A stretch of DNA of 12,590 nt from JAWXVE01 sp044425575 (GTDB taxonomy: Bacteria; Bacillota; Clostridia; Lachnospirales; Lachnospiraceae). The notes beneath the pieces were generated by a model. That model saw only the letters and a program-made list of their open reading frames with translations. It had not been told where the DNA came from and made no database searches. Below are positions 5,181 to 12,590 of the stretch, piece by piece. A program made the position numbers and the translations under genes. The stretch covers positions 1-12,590 of the forward strand of contig JAWXVE010000064.1 of the NCBI GenBank assembly GCA_044425575.1. Direction: 5' to 3'. How positions within the stretch are numbered: position 1 is the first letter of the stretch; each line of letters starts with the position of its first letter.

Positions 5181-6296
5181 ATGAAGAAAAAGTTACTTAG
5201 TGCATTACTATGTATTGCAACAATTACAACTTTATTAACAGGCTGTGGGTCATCGAGCACATCAGATACAACACAAGGAGAAACATCTGATGTAACAACT
5301 ACAGCGGGACAATATGAACTTGCACTTGTTACAGACCTTGGAACCATTGATGACAAGGCATTTAACCAAGGCGCTTGGGAAGGCTTAGAAGCATATGCCA
5401 CAGAAGCAGGTGTTACTTATAAGTATTATCAACCACAAGAAGGTACAACAGATGCCTATCTAGAAACCATTGCATTGGCTATTGAGGGCGGTGCACAATT
5501 AATCGTATGCCCAGGTTATTTATTTGAAGAACCAGTGTATCTTGCACAAGACCTTTATCCAGATGTACACTTTATCTTGCTCGATGGTGAACCACATAGT
5601 GCAGACTATAGTGACTATACAACCGCAGATAACACCATGGCAATCTTATTCAAAGAAGACCAGGCTGGTTACTTAGCTGGATATGCAGCAGTAAAAGATG
5701 GTTATACGAAGCTTGGATTTATGGGCGGTATGGCAGTTCCTGCTGTAGTACGTTTTGGATATGGTTACGTACAAGGTGCAGATGCGGCGGCAGCAGAAAT
5801 GGGTGTTGAGATTGAAATGGTATATCACTACACAGGTGAATTTGCAGCTACACCAGAAGCGCAATCTATGGCAGCTTCTTGGTACCAAAGTGGAACGCAA
5901 GTAATCTTTGGATGTGGTGGTGCAGTGGGGAACTCTGTTATGGCAGCAGCTGAAGCAGAAGGAACGGCAGTAATTGGCGTTGATATTGACCAAAGTGTAG
6001 AATCAGATACGGTTATTACATCTTCTATGAAAATGTTAAGTGTTTCTGTGTATGATGGTATTAAGGCACATTATGAAGGAACGTTCCCAGGTGGATCAAC
6101 CAGTGTATTCACAGCTGAAAATGGTGGAGTTGGACTTCCAATGGAAACTTCAAAGTTTGAAGTATTTACACAAGCTGATTACGATGAAATCTATGAAAAG
6201 TTAGCATCTAATGAGATTACTTTGTATGATTCTTATGAAGATGGAACAACAGCTGACATTGCAGTAACGAACACAACCACTACTTATGTAGACTAA
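5181..6296 (+). CDS. bmpA: BMP-family nucleoside-binding lipoprotein
   Basis: This is the extracellular substrate-binding protein of a nucleoside ABC importer (371 residues). The N-terminus MKKKLLSALLCIATITTLLT ends at the lipobox LTGC with lipidated Cys22, followed by a Ser/Thr-rich linker to about residue 43. The Bmp domain shows LVTDLGTIDDKAFNQ (49-63), FKEDQAGYLAGY (157-168), VVRFGYGYVQG (189-199) and GVDIDQ (266-271), hallmarks of the BmpA/PnrA/NupN group. ATG 5181 is chosen because GGAGG (5171-5175) is five bases upstream and the lipoprotein signal begins right there; an in-frame TTG at 5169 is less likely. It heads a cluster with the ATPase and two permeases, like bmpA-nupABC of Streptococcus mutans and nupNOPQ of Bacillus subtilis. 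The hairpin after it may raise its level over the downstream genes. Confidence 0.93.
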   Translation: MKKKLLSALLCIATITTLLTGCGSSSTSDTTQGETSDVTTTAGQYELALVTDLGTIDDKAFNQGAWEGLEAYATEAGVTYKYYQPQEGTTDAYLETIALAIEGGAQLIVCPGYLFEEPVYLAQDLYPDVHFILLDGEPHSADYSDYTTADNTMAILFKEDQAGYLAGYAAVKDGYTKLGFMGGMAVPAVVRFGYGYVQGADAAAAEMGVEIEMVYHYTGEFAATPEAQSMAASWYQSGTQVIFGCGGAVGNSVMAAAEAEGTAVIGVDIDQSVESDTVITSSMKMLSVSVYDGIKAHYEGTFPGGSTSVFTAENGGVGLPMETSKFEVFTQADYDEIYEKLASNEITLYDSYEDGTTADIAVTNTTTTYVD

Positions 6297-6333
6297 TGGT
6301 GAAATATTTATAAACTTTATAAAAACATACGAT

Positions 6334-6357
6334 AGAGGGTGCTTCTGGCACCCTTTT
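6334..6357 (+). terminator. Attenuator-type hairpin between bmpA and nupA
   Basis: AGGGTGC (6336-6342) pairs with GCACCCT (6348-6354) over a 5-base loop, followed by TTTT (6354-6357); two more weak pairs extend the base. It lies 40 bases after the bmpA stop. A partial terminator here would give more binding protein than transporter, a common arrangement in ABC operons. Confidence 0.65.
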
Positions 6358-6358
6358 A

Positions 6359-6367
6359 TGTTATAAT
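6359..6367 (+). promoter_or_regulatory. Extended -10 promoter upstream of nupA
   Basis: TGTTATAAT (6359-6367) is a perfect extended -10 element placed directly at the end of the hairpin's T-run. No good -35 is seen at 16-18 bases, which extended -10 promoters can tolerate. Transcription would begin near 6374, giving the permease genes a supply independent of bmpA read-through. Confidence 0.5.
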
Positions 6368-6401
6368 GGGTGGGAAATCTCGCTTAAATTGGAGGAAGTA
6401 A

Positions 6402-7943
6402 ATGGAATATATTATTGAAATGCTTCATATCACCAAGGAATTCCCTGGTATTATTGCCAATGACGATATTACCTTGCAGTTGAAAAAAGGAGAAATTCAC
6501 GCATTATTAGGGGAAAATGGAGCTGGAAAATCCACTTTAATGAGTGTTCTTTTTGGACTTTATCAACCAGAACAAGGAGAGATTCGTGTGAATGGTGAAG
6601 AAGTCCAGATTCATGGACCATTAGATGCCAATCGATTAGGCATTGGAATGGTGCATCAACATTTTAAATTAGTGCATAACTTTACAGTCTTACAGAATAT
6701 TCTACTAGGAATAGAGGATACCAAACATGGTATTATGAAAATGGAAGAAGCGAGAAGGAAAGTTGTGGCTTTATCAGAGAAATATAATCTATTCATTCAT
6801 CCAGACGCTATGATTGCTGATATTACAGTAGGAATGCAACAGCGTGTTGAGATTCTTAAGATGTTGTACCGAGATAATCAGATTCTGATATTTGACGAAC
6901 CAACAGCAGTACTAACTCCACAAGAAATCGAAGAATTAATGATGATTATGGACAACCTTGCCAAGGAAGGGAAGTCAATCTTATTCATTACTCATAAGTT
7001 AAATGAAATCAAAACAGTTGCAGATCGTTGTACCGTACTACGACGTGGCAAATATATTAATACTTGCAATGTGGCAGATGTTACAGTAGAAGATTTATCG
7101 GAGATGATGGTAGGTCGCAAGATTAATCTTACCCTAGATAAGAAGAAAGCAGAACCAACAGATACCGTACTAGAAGTATGTGATGTGTGTGTAAGATCTA
7201 CAAGAGAGGGGCATCATGAAGATGTAGTTAAGAATGTCTCTTTCCAAGTGCGAAAGGGAGAAATTGTCTGCATTGCTGGAATTGATGGAAATGGACAAAC
7301 AGAACTGATTCATGGAATTACAGGTTTAGAGCCTGTTACTCACGGTAGAATCCTATTAAATGGACAAGATGTAACTAAGCGTTCCATTCGCCATAGACAT
7401 ACAAGTGGAATGTCCCATATTCCAGAAGACCGCCATAAGCATGGGCTTGTGCTTGATTACAATCTTGCGTATAACTTAGTACTACAAGAATACTTTACAG
7501 ATCAATTTACCAATAAGGGTTTCTTACAGGAGAAACGCATAGAAGAATATGCCACTAGACTAGTGGAACGATTTGATATTAGAAGTGGACAAGGTATCTA
7601 CACCACCACAAGAAGTATGTCTGGTGGAAATCAGCAAAAAGCTATTATTGCACGTGAAATTACGAAAGAACCAGATGTACTATTAGCGGTACAACCAACA
7701 AGAGGACTAGATGTAGGTGCTATTGAACATATTCACAAGCAAATTGTAGAACAACGTGATAGAGGATGTGGCATATTACTTGTTTCCTTAGAGTTGGAAG
7801 AGGTATTGTCTCTTAGTGACCGCATTCTTGTTATGTATGAAGGTGAAATCGTAGCAGATTTAGAGACTGATCAAGTGGATTCACAAGAGTTAGGATTGTA
7901 TATGTTAGGTTCTAGAAAGGCGGATTGTAAGGATGAAGAATAA
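6402..7943 (+). CDS. nupA: Nucleoside ABC transporter ATPase with two nucleotide-binding domains
   Basis: The protein (513 residues) energises nucleoside import on the inner membrane face. Domain 1 has Walker A GENGAGKST (37-45), Q-loop Gln86, signature VGMQQR (143-148), Walker B ILIFDEP (161-167) and switch His198. Domain 2 is degenerate at key points: its Walker A is GIDGNGQT (293-300) with Gln for the usual Lys, the Walker B end reads LLAVQPTRGLD with Gln431 for the catalytic Glu, and Ser462 stands at the switch His. Its signature SGGNQQ (407-412) is intact. This asymmetry is normal for the BMP-linked, sugar-type ATPases (NupO, RbsA-like), so only one composite ATP site should hydrolyse. 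The start ATG has GGAGG (6391-6395) six bases upstream. The end overlaps nupB by 11 bases, indicating coupled translation. Confidence 0.94.
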   Translation: MEYIIEMLHITKEFPGIIANDDITLQLKKGEIHALLGENGAGKSTLMSVLFGLYQPEQGEIRVNGEEVQIHGPLDANRLGIGMVHQHFKLVHNFTVLQNILLGIEDTKHGIMKMEEARRKVVALSEKYNLFIHPDAMIADITVGMQQRVEILKMLYRDNQILIFDEPTAVLTPQEIEELMMIMDNLAKEGKSILFITHKLNEIKTVADRCTVLRRGKYINTCNVADVTVEDLSEMMVGRKINLTLDKKKAEPTDTVLEVCDVCVRSTREGHHEDVVKNVSFQVRKGEIVCIAGIDGNGQTELIHGITGLEPVTHGRILLNGQDVTKRSIRHRHTSGMSHIPEDRHKHGLVLDYNLAYNLVLQEYFTDQFTNKGFLQEKRIEEYATRLVERFDIRSGQGIYTTTRSMSGGNQQKAIIAREITKEPDVLLAVQPTRGLDVGAIEHIHKQIVEQRDRGCGILLVSLELEEVLSLSDRILVMYEGEIVADLETDQVDSQELGLYMLGSRKADCKDEE

Positions 7944-9045
7944 AGTACAATATTATGGATTCATATCCTCTTTGTGCGCCATTGTAATTGGTTTGTTAGT
8001 GGGTCTTGTTGTGTTGTTCTTCTGTAATCCATCCCAAGCATGGCCAGGATTTATAACCATTCTAACAGGCTCCCTTACACGAGGTGCGAAAGGGATTGGA
8101 CAAGTATTTTACTATGCCACACCTATTATCTTAACAGGATTATCGGTAGGATTTGCCTTTAAAACAGGATTATTTAACATTGGAGCAAGTGGACAATTTA
8201 TGTTAGGTGGATTTGGTGCAGTCTTAGCAGGTTTAGCCTTAGATGGACTAGGAGAATTTCACTGGATAATATGCGTGCTAGTTGGCTGTTTGTTTGGTGC
8301 ATTTTGGGGACTTATTCCCGGTATTCTAAAAGCTTATTATAATGTAAATGAAGTTATTTCATCTATTATGCTTAACTACATTGGAATGTATGCAGTGAAT
8401 TGGATGGTCAAGAGTTCACCACTTTTATTTAATAAGTTAAGGAATGAATCATACTCAGTGCCAACTAGTGCACAGATTCCTAAGATGCACCTAGATGTAA
8501 TCTTTGATGGCTCTAGTGTACATGGAGGAATCTTCATTGCAATTATTACTGTTGTTGCAGTTCATATTGTGTTGCATAAGACAAGATTCGGTTATGAATT
8601 CAAAGCCGTAGGATTGAATCGTAATGCCAGTAGATACGCAGGTATTAATGAGAAAAAGTGTATTATGGCTTCTATGGCAATTGCAGGTGCTATTTCTGGT
8701 CTTGCTGGAACGTTAGTCTATTTAGCAGGAACGGGCAAGAATATTGAAATTGTTGATGTTATGGCAACAGAAGGGTTTACTGGAATTTCCGTGGCATTAC
8801 TTGGAACAGGTAATCCATTTGGAATCTTATTTGCAGGTGTTTTCATTGCTTACTTAACAGCAGGAGGATTTTACTTGCAGTTGTTTGATTTTTCTACAGA
8901 AATTATTGATATTATAATTGCGGTTATTATTTACTTTAGTGCGTTTTCCCTAGTGGTTAAAACGTATATAGAGCGAAAGCGTAGCAAGAAAGAGAATGTA
9001 GTGGCACAGTCAGAGATGAGTAAGAAGGAGGAGGGTGTGAAATGA
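7933..9045 (+). CDS. nupB: Nucleoside ABC transporter permease, first subunit
   Basis: A 370-residue membrane protein of the BPD_transp_2 (LivM/RbsC-like) family, forming the import channel with NupC. It is strongly hydrophobic, with about ten membrane spans; FKTGLFNIGASGQFMLGG (76-93) is the conserved segment near the channel, and AVGLNRNASRYAGI (225-238) is the cytoplasmic coupling loop that meets the ATPase. A charged tail (ERKRSKKEN onward) ends in the cytoplasm. It starts inside the end of nupA, with AAAGGCGG about nine bases before the ATG, and its stop overlaps the nupC start as ATGA, so the three genes are translationally coupled. It corresponds to NupP of Bacillus subtilis. Substrate specificity is inferred from the binding protein and cdd. 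Confidence 0.92.
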   Translation: MKNKVQYYGFISSLCAIVIGLLVGLVVLFFCNPSQAWPGFITILTGSLTRGAKGIGQVFYYATPIILTGLSVGFAFKTGLFNIGASGQFMLGGFGAVLAGLALDGLGEFHWIICVLVGCLFGAFWGLIPGILKAYYNVNEVISSIMLNYIGMYAVNWMVKSSPLLFNKLRNESYSVPTSAQIPKMHLDVIFDGSSVHGGIFIAIITVVAVHIVLHKTRFGYEFKAVGLNRNASRYAGINEKKCIMASMAIAGAISGLAGTLVYLAGTGKNIEIVDVMATEGFTGISVALLGTGNPFGILFAGVFIAYLTAGGFYLQLFDFSTEIIDIIIAVIIYFSAFSLVVKTYIERKRSKKENVVAQSEMSKKEEGVK

Positions 9046-10007
9046 GTGTCATACAATTTATTATGCAACAGACCATGATTTTTATGATTCCTCTTCTCAT
9101 TGTAGCTTTAGGTGGTTTGTTTTCAGAGCGATGTGGTGTTGTGAATATTGCCTTAGAGGGTATTATGACCATGGGTGCTTTTATGGGGATTTTATTCATC
9201 AATCTAAGTACATCGGCAACGGATGGCGCATTGTCGGGTCAAGTACAATTGTTATTAGCCGTTGTAGTGTCTATGGTAACGGGTGGAATATTTGCATTTT
9301 TCCATGGTTATGCATCCATTCGCATGAAAGCAGATCAAACCATTAGTGGAACAGCGCTCAATATGTTTGCACCTGCATTTGCAGTCTTTGTAGCGCGTAT
9401 TATTTATGGGGTACAACAAGTATCTTTTGTGAATTCCTTTCGCATTAGTGAAGTTCCAATTTTATGTCAGATTCCCATTATTGGCCCCATGTTATTTCAG
9501 AAGACTTATCTGACCACTTATATTGGTATTATTATTCTAATCGTAACTTCTATTTTTCTCTATAAGACGAAAGGAGGACTTCGATTGCGTGCTTGTGGAG
9601 AACACCCAGGGGCAGCAGATGCAGCAGGAGTTAATGTACATAGAATGCAATATTTGGGAGTGATTTTATCTGGTGTTTTGGCAGGTCTAGGTGGACTGGT
9701 GTATGTGATACCAACTTCAACGAATTTTAACGCCACTGTTTCTGGATATGGATTCTTGGCTGTAGCAGTGTTGATCTTTGGACAGTGGAAGCCTTCTAAG
9801 ATTTTATGGGCAGCACTATTCTTTGGATTTACCAAGGCTATTGCATCCTCTTATTCAGGGATACCATCCCTTTTAGCACTTGGTCTTCCAAGTTATTTCT
9901 ATAAGATGGTTCCGTATGTGGCAACCTTAATTGTGTTAATCTTTACTTCTAAGAAATCTCAAGCTCCAAGAGCACTTGGAGTGCCTTACGATAAAGGAGC
10001 AAGATAA
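9042..10007 (+). CDS. nupC: Nucleoside ABC transporter permease, second subunit
   Basis: A 321-residue BPD_transp_2 family permease, partner of NupB in the heterodimeric channel. The N-terminal ERCGVVNIALEGIMTMGAF (29-47) is highly typical of the NupQ/NupC branch, and LRACGEHPGAADAAGVN (182-198) is the loop contacting the ATPase. Eight to ten membrane spans are visible. The start ATG overlaps the nupB stop by four bases (ATGA) behind a strong AAGGAGGAGG (9025-9034). The stop TAA at 10005-10007 directly abuts the cdd ATG. It is one of the most conserved parts of the cluster; no irregularities are visible. Confidence 0.93.
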   Translation: MSVIQFIMQQTMIFMIPLLIVALGGLFSERCGVVNIALEGIMTMGAFMGILFINLSTSATDGALSGQVQLLLAVVVSMVTGGIFAFFHGYASIRMKADQTISGTALNMFAPAFAVFVARIIYGVQQVSFVNSFRISEVPILCQIPIIGPMLFQKTYLTTYIGIIILIVTSIFLYKTKGGLRLRACGEHPGAADAAGVNVHRMQYLGVILSGVLAGLGGLVYVIPTSTNFNATVSGYGFLAVAVLIFGQWKPSKILWAALFFGFTKAIASSYSGIPSLLALGLPSYFYKMVPYVATLIVLIFTSKKSQAPRALGVPYDKGAR

Positions 10008-10421
10008 ATGGAGTGGAACGAATTAATAGAAATAGCCATGGATGCAAGAACATATGCCTACACCCCTTATTCCAATTTTCAAGTAGGAGCTGCCTTACTT
10101 GCCAAGTCGGGTAAGGTTTATACTGGTTGCAATATTGAAAATGCAGCATATTCCCCAACCAATTGTGCGGAACGCACCGCATTCTTCAAAGCAGTTAGTG
10201 AAGGTGAACGAGAGTTTGCAGCCATTGCAGTAGTGGGTGGATTAGAAGGAAATGTTATGTCTTATACCACACCTTGTGGTGTGTGTAGACAAGTTATGAT
10301 GGAATTTTGTGATCCCAATGAATTTATGATTATTGTTGCAAAAGAGACGTTAGATTGGAAAGAATACCTTCTAACGGAACTTTTGCCTGAAGGATTTGGG
10401 CCGCTTAATTTAGATAAATAG
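10008..10421 (+). CDS. cdd: Cytidine deaminase
   Basis: Cdd hydrolytically deaminates cytidine and deoxycytidine to uridine and deoxyuridine in the cytoplasm. The 137 residues match the homotetrameric short form. YSNFQVGAAL (21-30) and GCNIENAAYSPTNCAERTA (40-58) hold substrate-binding Asn42 and Glu44, zinc ligand Cys53 and catalytic Glu55; PCGVCRQ (89-95) supplies zinc ligands Cys90 and Cys93. All expected catalytic residues are present. AAAGGAG (9992-9998) lies nine bases before the ATG, and the gene starts on the base after the nupC stop. Placement in the import operon fits the Streptococcus mutans cdd-bmpA-nupABC cluster, except that there cdd comes first, and supports pyrimidine nucleosides as at least one imported substrate. 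Confidence 0.96.
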   Translation: MEWNELIEIAMDARTYAYTPYSNFQVGAALLAKSGKVYTGCNIENAAYSPTNCAERTAFFKAVSEGEREFAAIAVVGGLEGNVMSYTTPCGVCRQVMMEFCDPNEFMIIVAKETLDWKEYLLTELLPEGFGPLNLDK

Positions 10422-10432
10422 TGACACGCATT

Positions 10433-10479
10433 TGCTTATGGAGAAGCGTCATAAGCAGAAGAATCATGCATAAGCGCTT
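10433..10479 (+). promoter_or_regulatory. Alternative-pairing leader before the NCS2 permease gene
   Basis: GCTTATG (10434-10440) is complementary to CATAAGC at two places: 10450-10456 (giving an 8-bp stem with flanking T and A) and 10469-10475. AAGCG (10444-10448) can also pair with CGCTT (10475-10479). The alternatives are mutually exclusive and end four bases before the ribosome binding site at 10483-10488. No T-run follows, so it is not a clear terminator; it could affect translation starts or RNA processing. Confidence 0.35.
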
Positions 10480-10495
10480 TAGAAGGAGACGGAAT

Positions 10496-11929
10496 ATGTT
10501 AGAAAAATTTTTCAAAATGAAAGAAAAGGGCACCAATGTAAAAACAGAGATTATGGCAGGTATTACTACGTTTTTTGCCTTGTCGTACATTGTGTTTGTG
10601 AATCCTAATCAAATTGCAGCAGACGGTGCAACTGGTTGGTTAGTAGAGCTAGGTGCTGATGCGGCAGCTATGGGACAGATTTGGAATGCAGTCTTTATTT
10701 CCTCTATTTTAGCAGCAGTAATTGGTAGCTTAATGATGGGATTGTATGCCAACTTGCCATTTGCACAAGCTTGTGGAATGGGATTAAATGCCTTTTTCTG
10801 TACTTGCTTTGTATCAGGTGCTTACTTTGCAGGAGTTGATGTAATAGCAGGGTATCAGGCAGGTGTAGTAATTATCTTTATCTCGGGAGTGGTATTCTTG
10901 ATCTTATCAGCCACGGGAGCAAGAGAGTATATTGCCAAAGCCATGCCAGAATGTTTGAAGAAATCCATACCAGCTGGAATTGGTCTATTCATTGCAATGA
11001 TTGGTTTGAAGAATGCAGGTATTATTCAGGCAAATCAATATACATTTGTTCAGATTGTAGATATTAAAGGAGGAGATTTTGTAACAGAAATAGCTCCTGC
11101 CCTTGTTGGATTTATTGGACTACTTGTAATTGCTATTTTAACTAAGCTTAATATGAAGGGGAATATTATTATTGGTATATTTGTATCAACTGTTCTCTAT
11201 TATATTTTAACTGGTGCAGCTATATCAGTAGATTTAAGCAATATTTCACAATCATTTTCAGATTTTGGTGCAATTGGAATTACTGCAATTTTCACACCAG
11301 ATGCATGGGCCAATGCCATTAATGGAGCAAATATTGGGGGATTGTTCAGTGCAATTATCTTAGTGATTACCTTCTGTCTTGTAGATATGTTCGATACCAT
11401 TGGTACTTTATATGGTACAGCAGCACAAGCTAATATGCTTGACAAGAATGGGGATCCAGTGGATGTGAATAAGGCAATGTTGTGTGACTCGGTAGCAACT
11501 GTATCGGGAGCGGTACTTGGAACTTCTACTTGTACCACTTATGTAGAGTCGGCAGCAGGTGTTGCAGCAGGTGGAAGAACTGGATTTACAAGTGTAGTAA
11601 CTGCAATTTGTCTAGCAGCTTGCTTGTTCTTAAGTCCGCTTGCAAGTATTATTCCTTCTTGTGCAACAGCACCAGCACTTATCTTTGTTGGTGTATTAAT
11701 GGTTAAGAATTTCTCCAAAGTAGATATGAATGATATGCGTTCAGCAGTACCTGCTTTTCTTGCATTAATTATGATGCCACTTACTTATTCGATAGCAAAT
11801 GGAATTGGTTTAGCAGCAATTGCATACGTATTAATTACAATCTTCACAGGTAAATTCAAGAAAGAAGATATTGTAATCACAGGAATTGCAATCTTATTTG
11901 TATTACGATTTGTACTTGTAACCATGTAA
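10496..11929 (+). CDS. NCS2-family purine nucleobase permease (PbuG/AzgA type)
   Basis: A proton-coupled importer of purine bases such as guanine, hypoxanthine or adenine. The frame is open from 10421, but I take ATG 10496 (477 residues): AAGGAG (10483-10488) is seven bases upstream and MLEKFFKMKEKGTNVKTE is the family's usual N-terminus, whereas the extension is Arg-rich and unlike it. Family motifs are QACGMGLNAFF (91-101), VDMFDTIGTLYG (296-307) and GTSTCTTYVESAAGVAAGG (342-360). Twelve to fourteen membrane spans are expected. QACGMG has Gln-Ala-Cys where many relatives have Ala-Pro. Exact substrate cannot be read from sequence. It lies 74 bases after cdd and before a strong terminator, so it is probably the last gene of the salvage operon, joining base uptake to nucleoside uptake. 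Confidence 0.9.
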   Translation: MLEKFFKMKEKGTNVKTEIMAGITTFFALSYIVFVNPNQIAADGATGWLVELGADAAAMGQIWNAVFISSILAAVIGSLMMGLYANLPFAQACGMGLNAFFCTCFVSGAYFAGVDVIAGYQAGVVIIFISGVVFLILSATGAREYIAKAMPECLKKSIPAGIGLFIAMIGLKNAGIIQANQYTFVQIVDIKGGDFVTEIAPALVGFIGLLVIAILTKLNMKGNIIIGIFVSTVLYYILTGAAISVDLSNISQSFSDFGAIGITAIFTPDAWANAINGANIGGLFSAIILVITFCLVDMFDTIGTLYGTAAQANMLDKNGDPVDVNKAMLCDSVATVSGAVLGTSTCTTYVESAAGVAAGGRTGFTSVVTAICLAACLFLSPLASIIPSCATAPALIFVGVLMVKNFSKVDMNDMRSAVPAFLALIMMPLTYSIANGIGLAAIAYVLITIFTGKFKKEDIVITGIAILFVLRFVLVTM

Positions 11930-11958
11930 GAAACGTATATAAAAAGCATATAAGAATT

Positions 11959-11999
11959 AAAAAGGCTGTCCCATTCATCTTAGAAGGGACAGCCTTTTT
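11959..11999. terminator. Bidirectional terminator between the NCS2 gene and eno
   Basis: AAAAAGGCTGTCCC (11959-11972) pairs perfectly over 14 bp with 11986-11999, which ends in TTTTT; the loop is 13 bases. The A-run on the left gives a T-run on the opposite strand, so it ends both converging transcripts. It lies about 30 bases after the permease stop and 17 bases from the eno stop. Confidence 0.93.
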
Positions 12000-12015
12000 G
12001 TGGATTTACATATGG

Positions 12016-12590
12016 TTATTTTGAAATGTTATAAAATGCCGAGATGCCTTTATATTCGGAAACCTCACCAAGTTGGTCGTGAATTCTTAATAATTGATTG
12101 TATTTTGCAATACGATCTGTTCTTGACATAGAACCAGTCTTAATCTGACCAGCATTAAATCCTACAGCAATATCTGCAATGGTCGTATCTTCTGTTTCAC
12201 CAGAACGGTGAGATACCACACACGTGTAACCAGCTTCTTTTGCCATTTGCATAGCATCAAATGTTTCGGTTAAGCTTCCAATTTGATTTACTTTTACAAG
12301 AATAGCATTAGCGATCCCTTTTTCAATTCCTTCTTTTAAAATGCTTGGGTTTGTTACGAATAAATCATCCCCAACAAGTTGCACTTTATCACCAATGCGA
12401 TCGGTTAGAATCTTCCAACCATCCCAGTCTTTTTCTCCAAGACCATCTTCAATGGAAATAATAGGGTATTTGTCCACCCATTCAGCAAACATATCAATCA
12501 TTTCGTCAGTTGTCTTCGTTCCACCACCAGATTTCTTTAAGTTATATACGCCATCTTCGTGGAATTCACTAGCAGCAACATCCATAGCAA
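12016..12590 (-). CDS. eno: Enolase, C-terminal part (cut by the window edge)
   Basis: Enolase interconverts 2-phosphoglycerate and phosphoenolpyruvate in glycolysis. About 190 of the usual 430 residues are visible, read from the window end to TAA at 12018-12016. All C-terminal active-site elements are present: MDVAASEF and SIEDGL, each with a magnesium ligand, then VGDDLF with the third; LVKVNQIGSLTET with the catalytic Lys; the SHRSGETED loop; and KTGS with the second active-site Lys. The C-terminus (SAFYNISK) is somewhat short but normal. The gene converges on the salvage operon and is separated from it by a shared terminator. Its start, promoter and N-terminal domain lie outside. Confidence 0.97.
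   Translation of the reverse strand, partial: AMDVAASEFHEDGVYNLKKSGGGTKTTDEMIDMFAEWVDKYPIISIEDGLGEKDWDGWKILTDRIGDKVQLVGDDLFVTNPSILKEGIEKGIANAILVKVNQIGSLTETFDAMQMAKEAGYTCVVSHRSGETEDTTIADIAVGFNAGQIKTGSMSRTDRIAKYNQLLRIHDQLGEVSEYKGISAFYNISK

Noticed and set aside
5673..5993. Minus-strand open frame inside bmpA, and similar ones inside spoIVA, nupC and the NCS2 gene
   Set aside because: Low-complexity antisense shadows of well-supported genes, without start signals or recognisable motifs.
10421..10495. Longer N-terminus for the NCS2 permease
   Set aside because: The extension is Arg-rich and unlike the family, overlaps the cdd stop, and the ATG at 10496 has a proper ribosome binding site.

Overview
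The window comes from a low-GC, endospore-forming Gram-positive bacterium. It carries spoIVA, AGGAGG-type ribosome binding sites, and transport proteins of the kind found in Clostridia. The overall style fits Lachnospiraceae or a relative; that placement is inference from gene content, not a database match.

Layout. Bases 1-37 are the last codons of an upstream gene. A DUF4143-type AAA ATPase (269-1486) follows, sealed off by hairpins and given its own promoter. Next is spoIVA (1589-3070), the spore-coat basement-layer ATPase, with a GTG start and a plausible sigma-E promoter, then a 14-bp hairpin. From 3291 to 5057 lies the unusual part: remains of a peptide-type two-component system. It holds a frameshifted receiver domain cut off after the phosphoacceptor Asp, joined to an AgrC-like histidine kinase that stops just after its H-box. 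A LytTR/AgrA-like direct-repeat site sits on a sigma-A promoter, followed by a signal-peptide protein with a frameshift at an A7 run and a small intact-looking membrane protein.

Bases 5062-12000 are an orderly nucleoside and nucleobase salvage cluster. It encodes a BMP-family lipoprotein (bmpA), an ABC ATPase with two nucleotide-binding domains (nupA), two permeases (nupB, nupC), cytidine deaminase (cdd) and an NCS2 purine permease. The genes overlap or abut, with an attenuator-like hairpin and new promoter after bmpA and a perfect terminator at the end. The lipoprotein would capture nucleosides, the ABC complex import them, Cdd deaminate cytidine or deoxycytidine, and the NCS2 protein take up free purine bases. 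The C-terminal half of enolase enters convergently on the minus strand.

Most noteworthy: the decayed signalling locus still has a well-formed 21-bp-period LytTR-like site in front of an exported-protein gene, and a second, unrelated 23-bp tandem repeat sits directly upstream of the bmpA promoter. I do not claim an intact novel system. The best reading is a degraded LytTR-controlled exported-peptide island between two conserved blocks, with two regulatory repeats that may still be functional.
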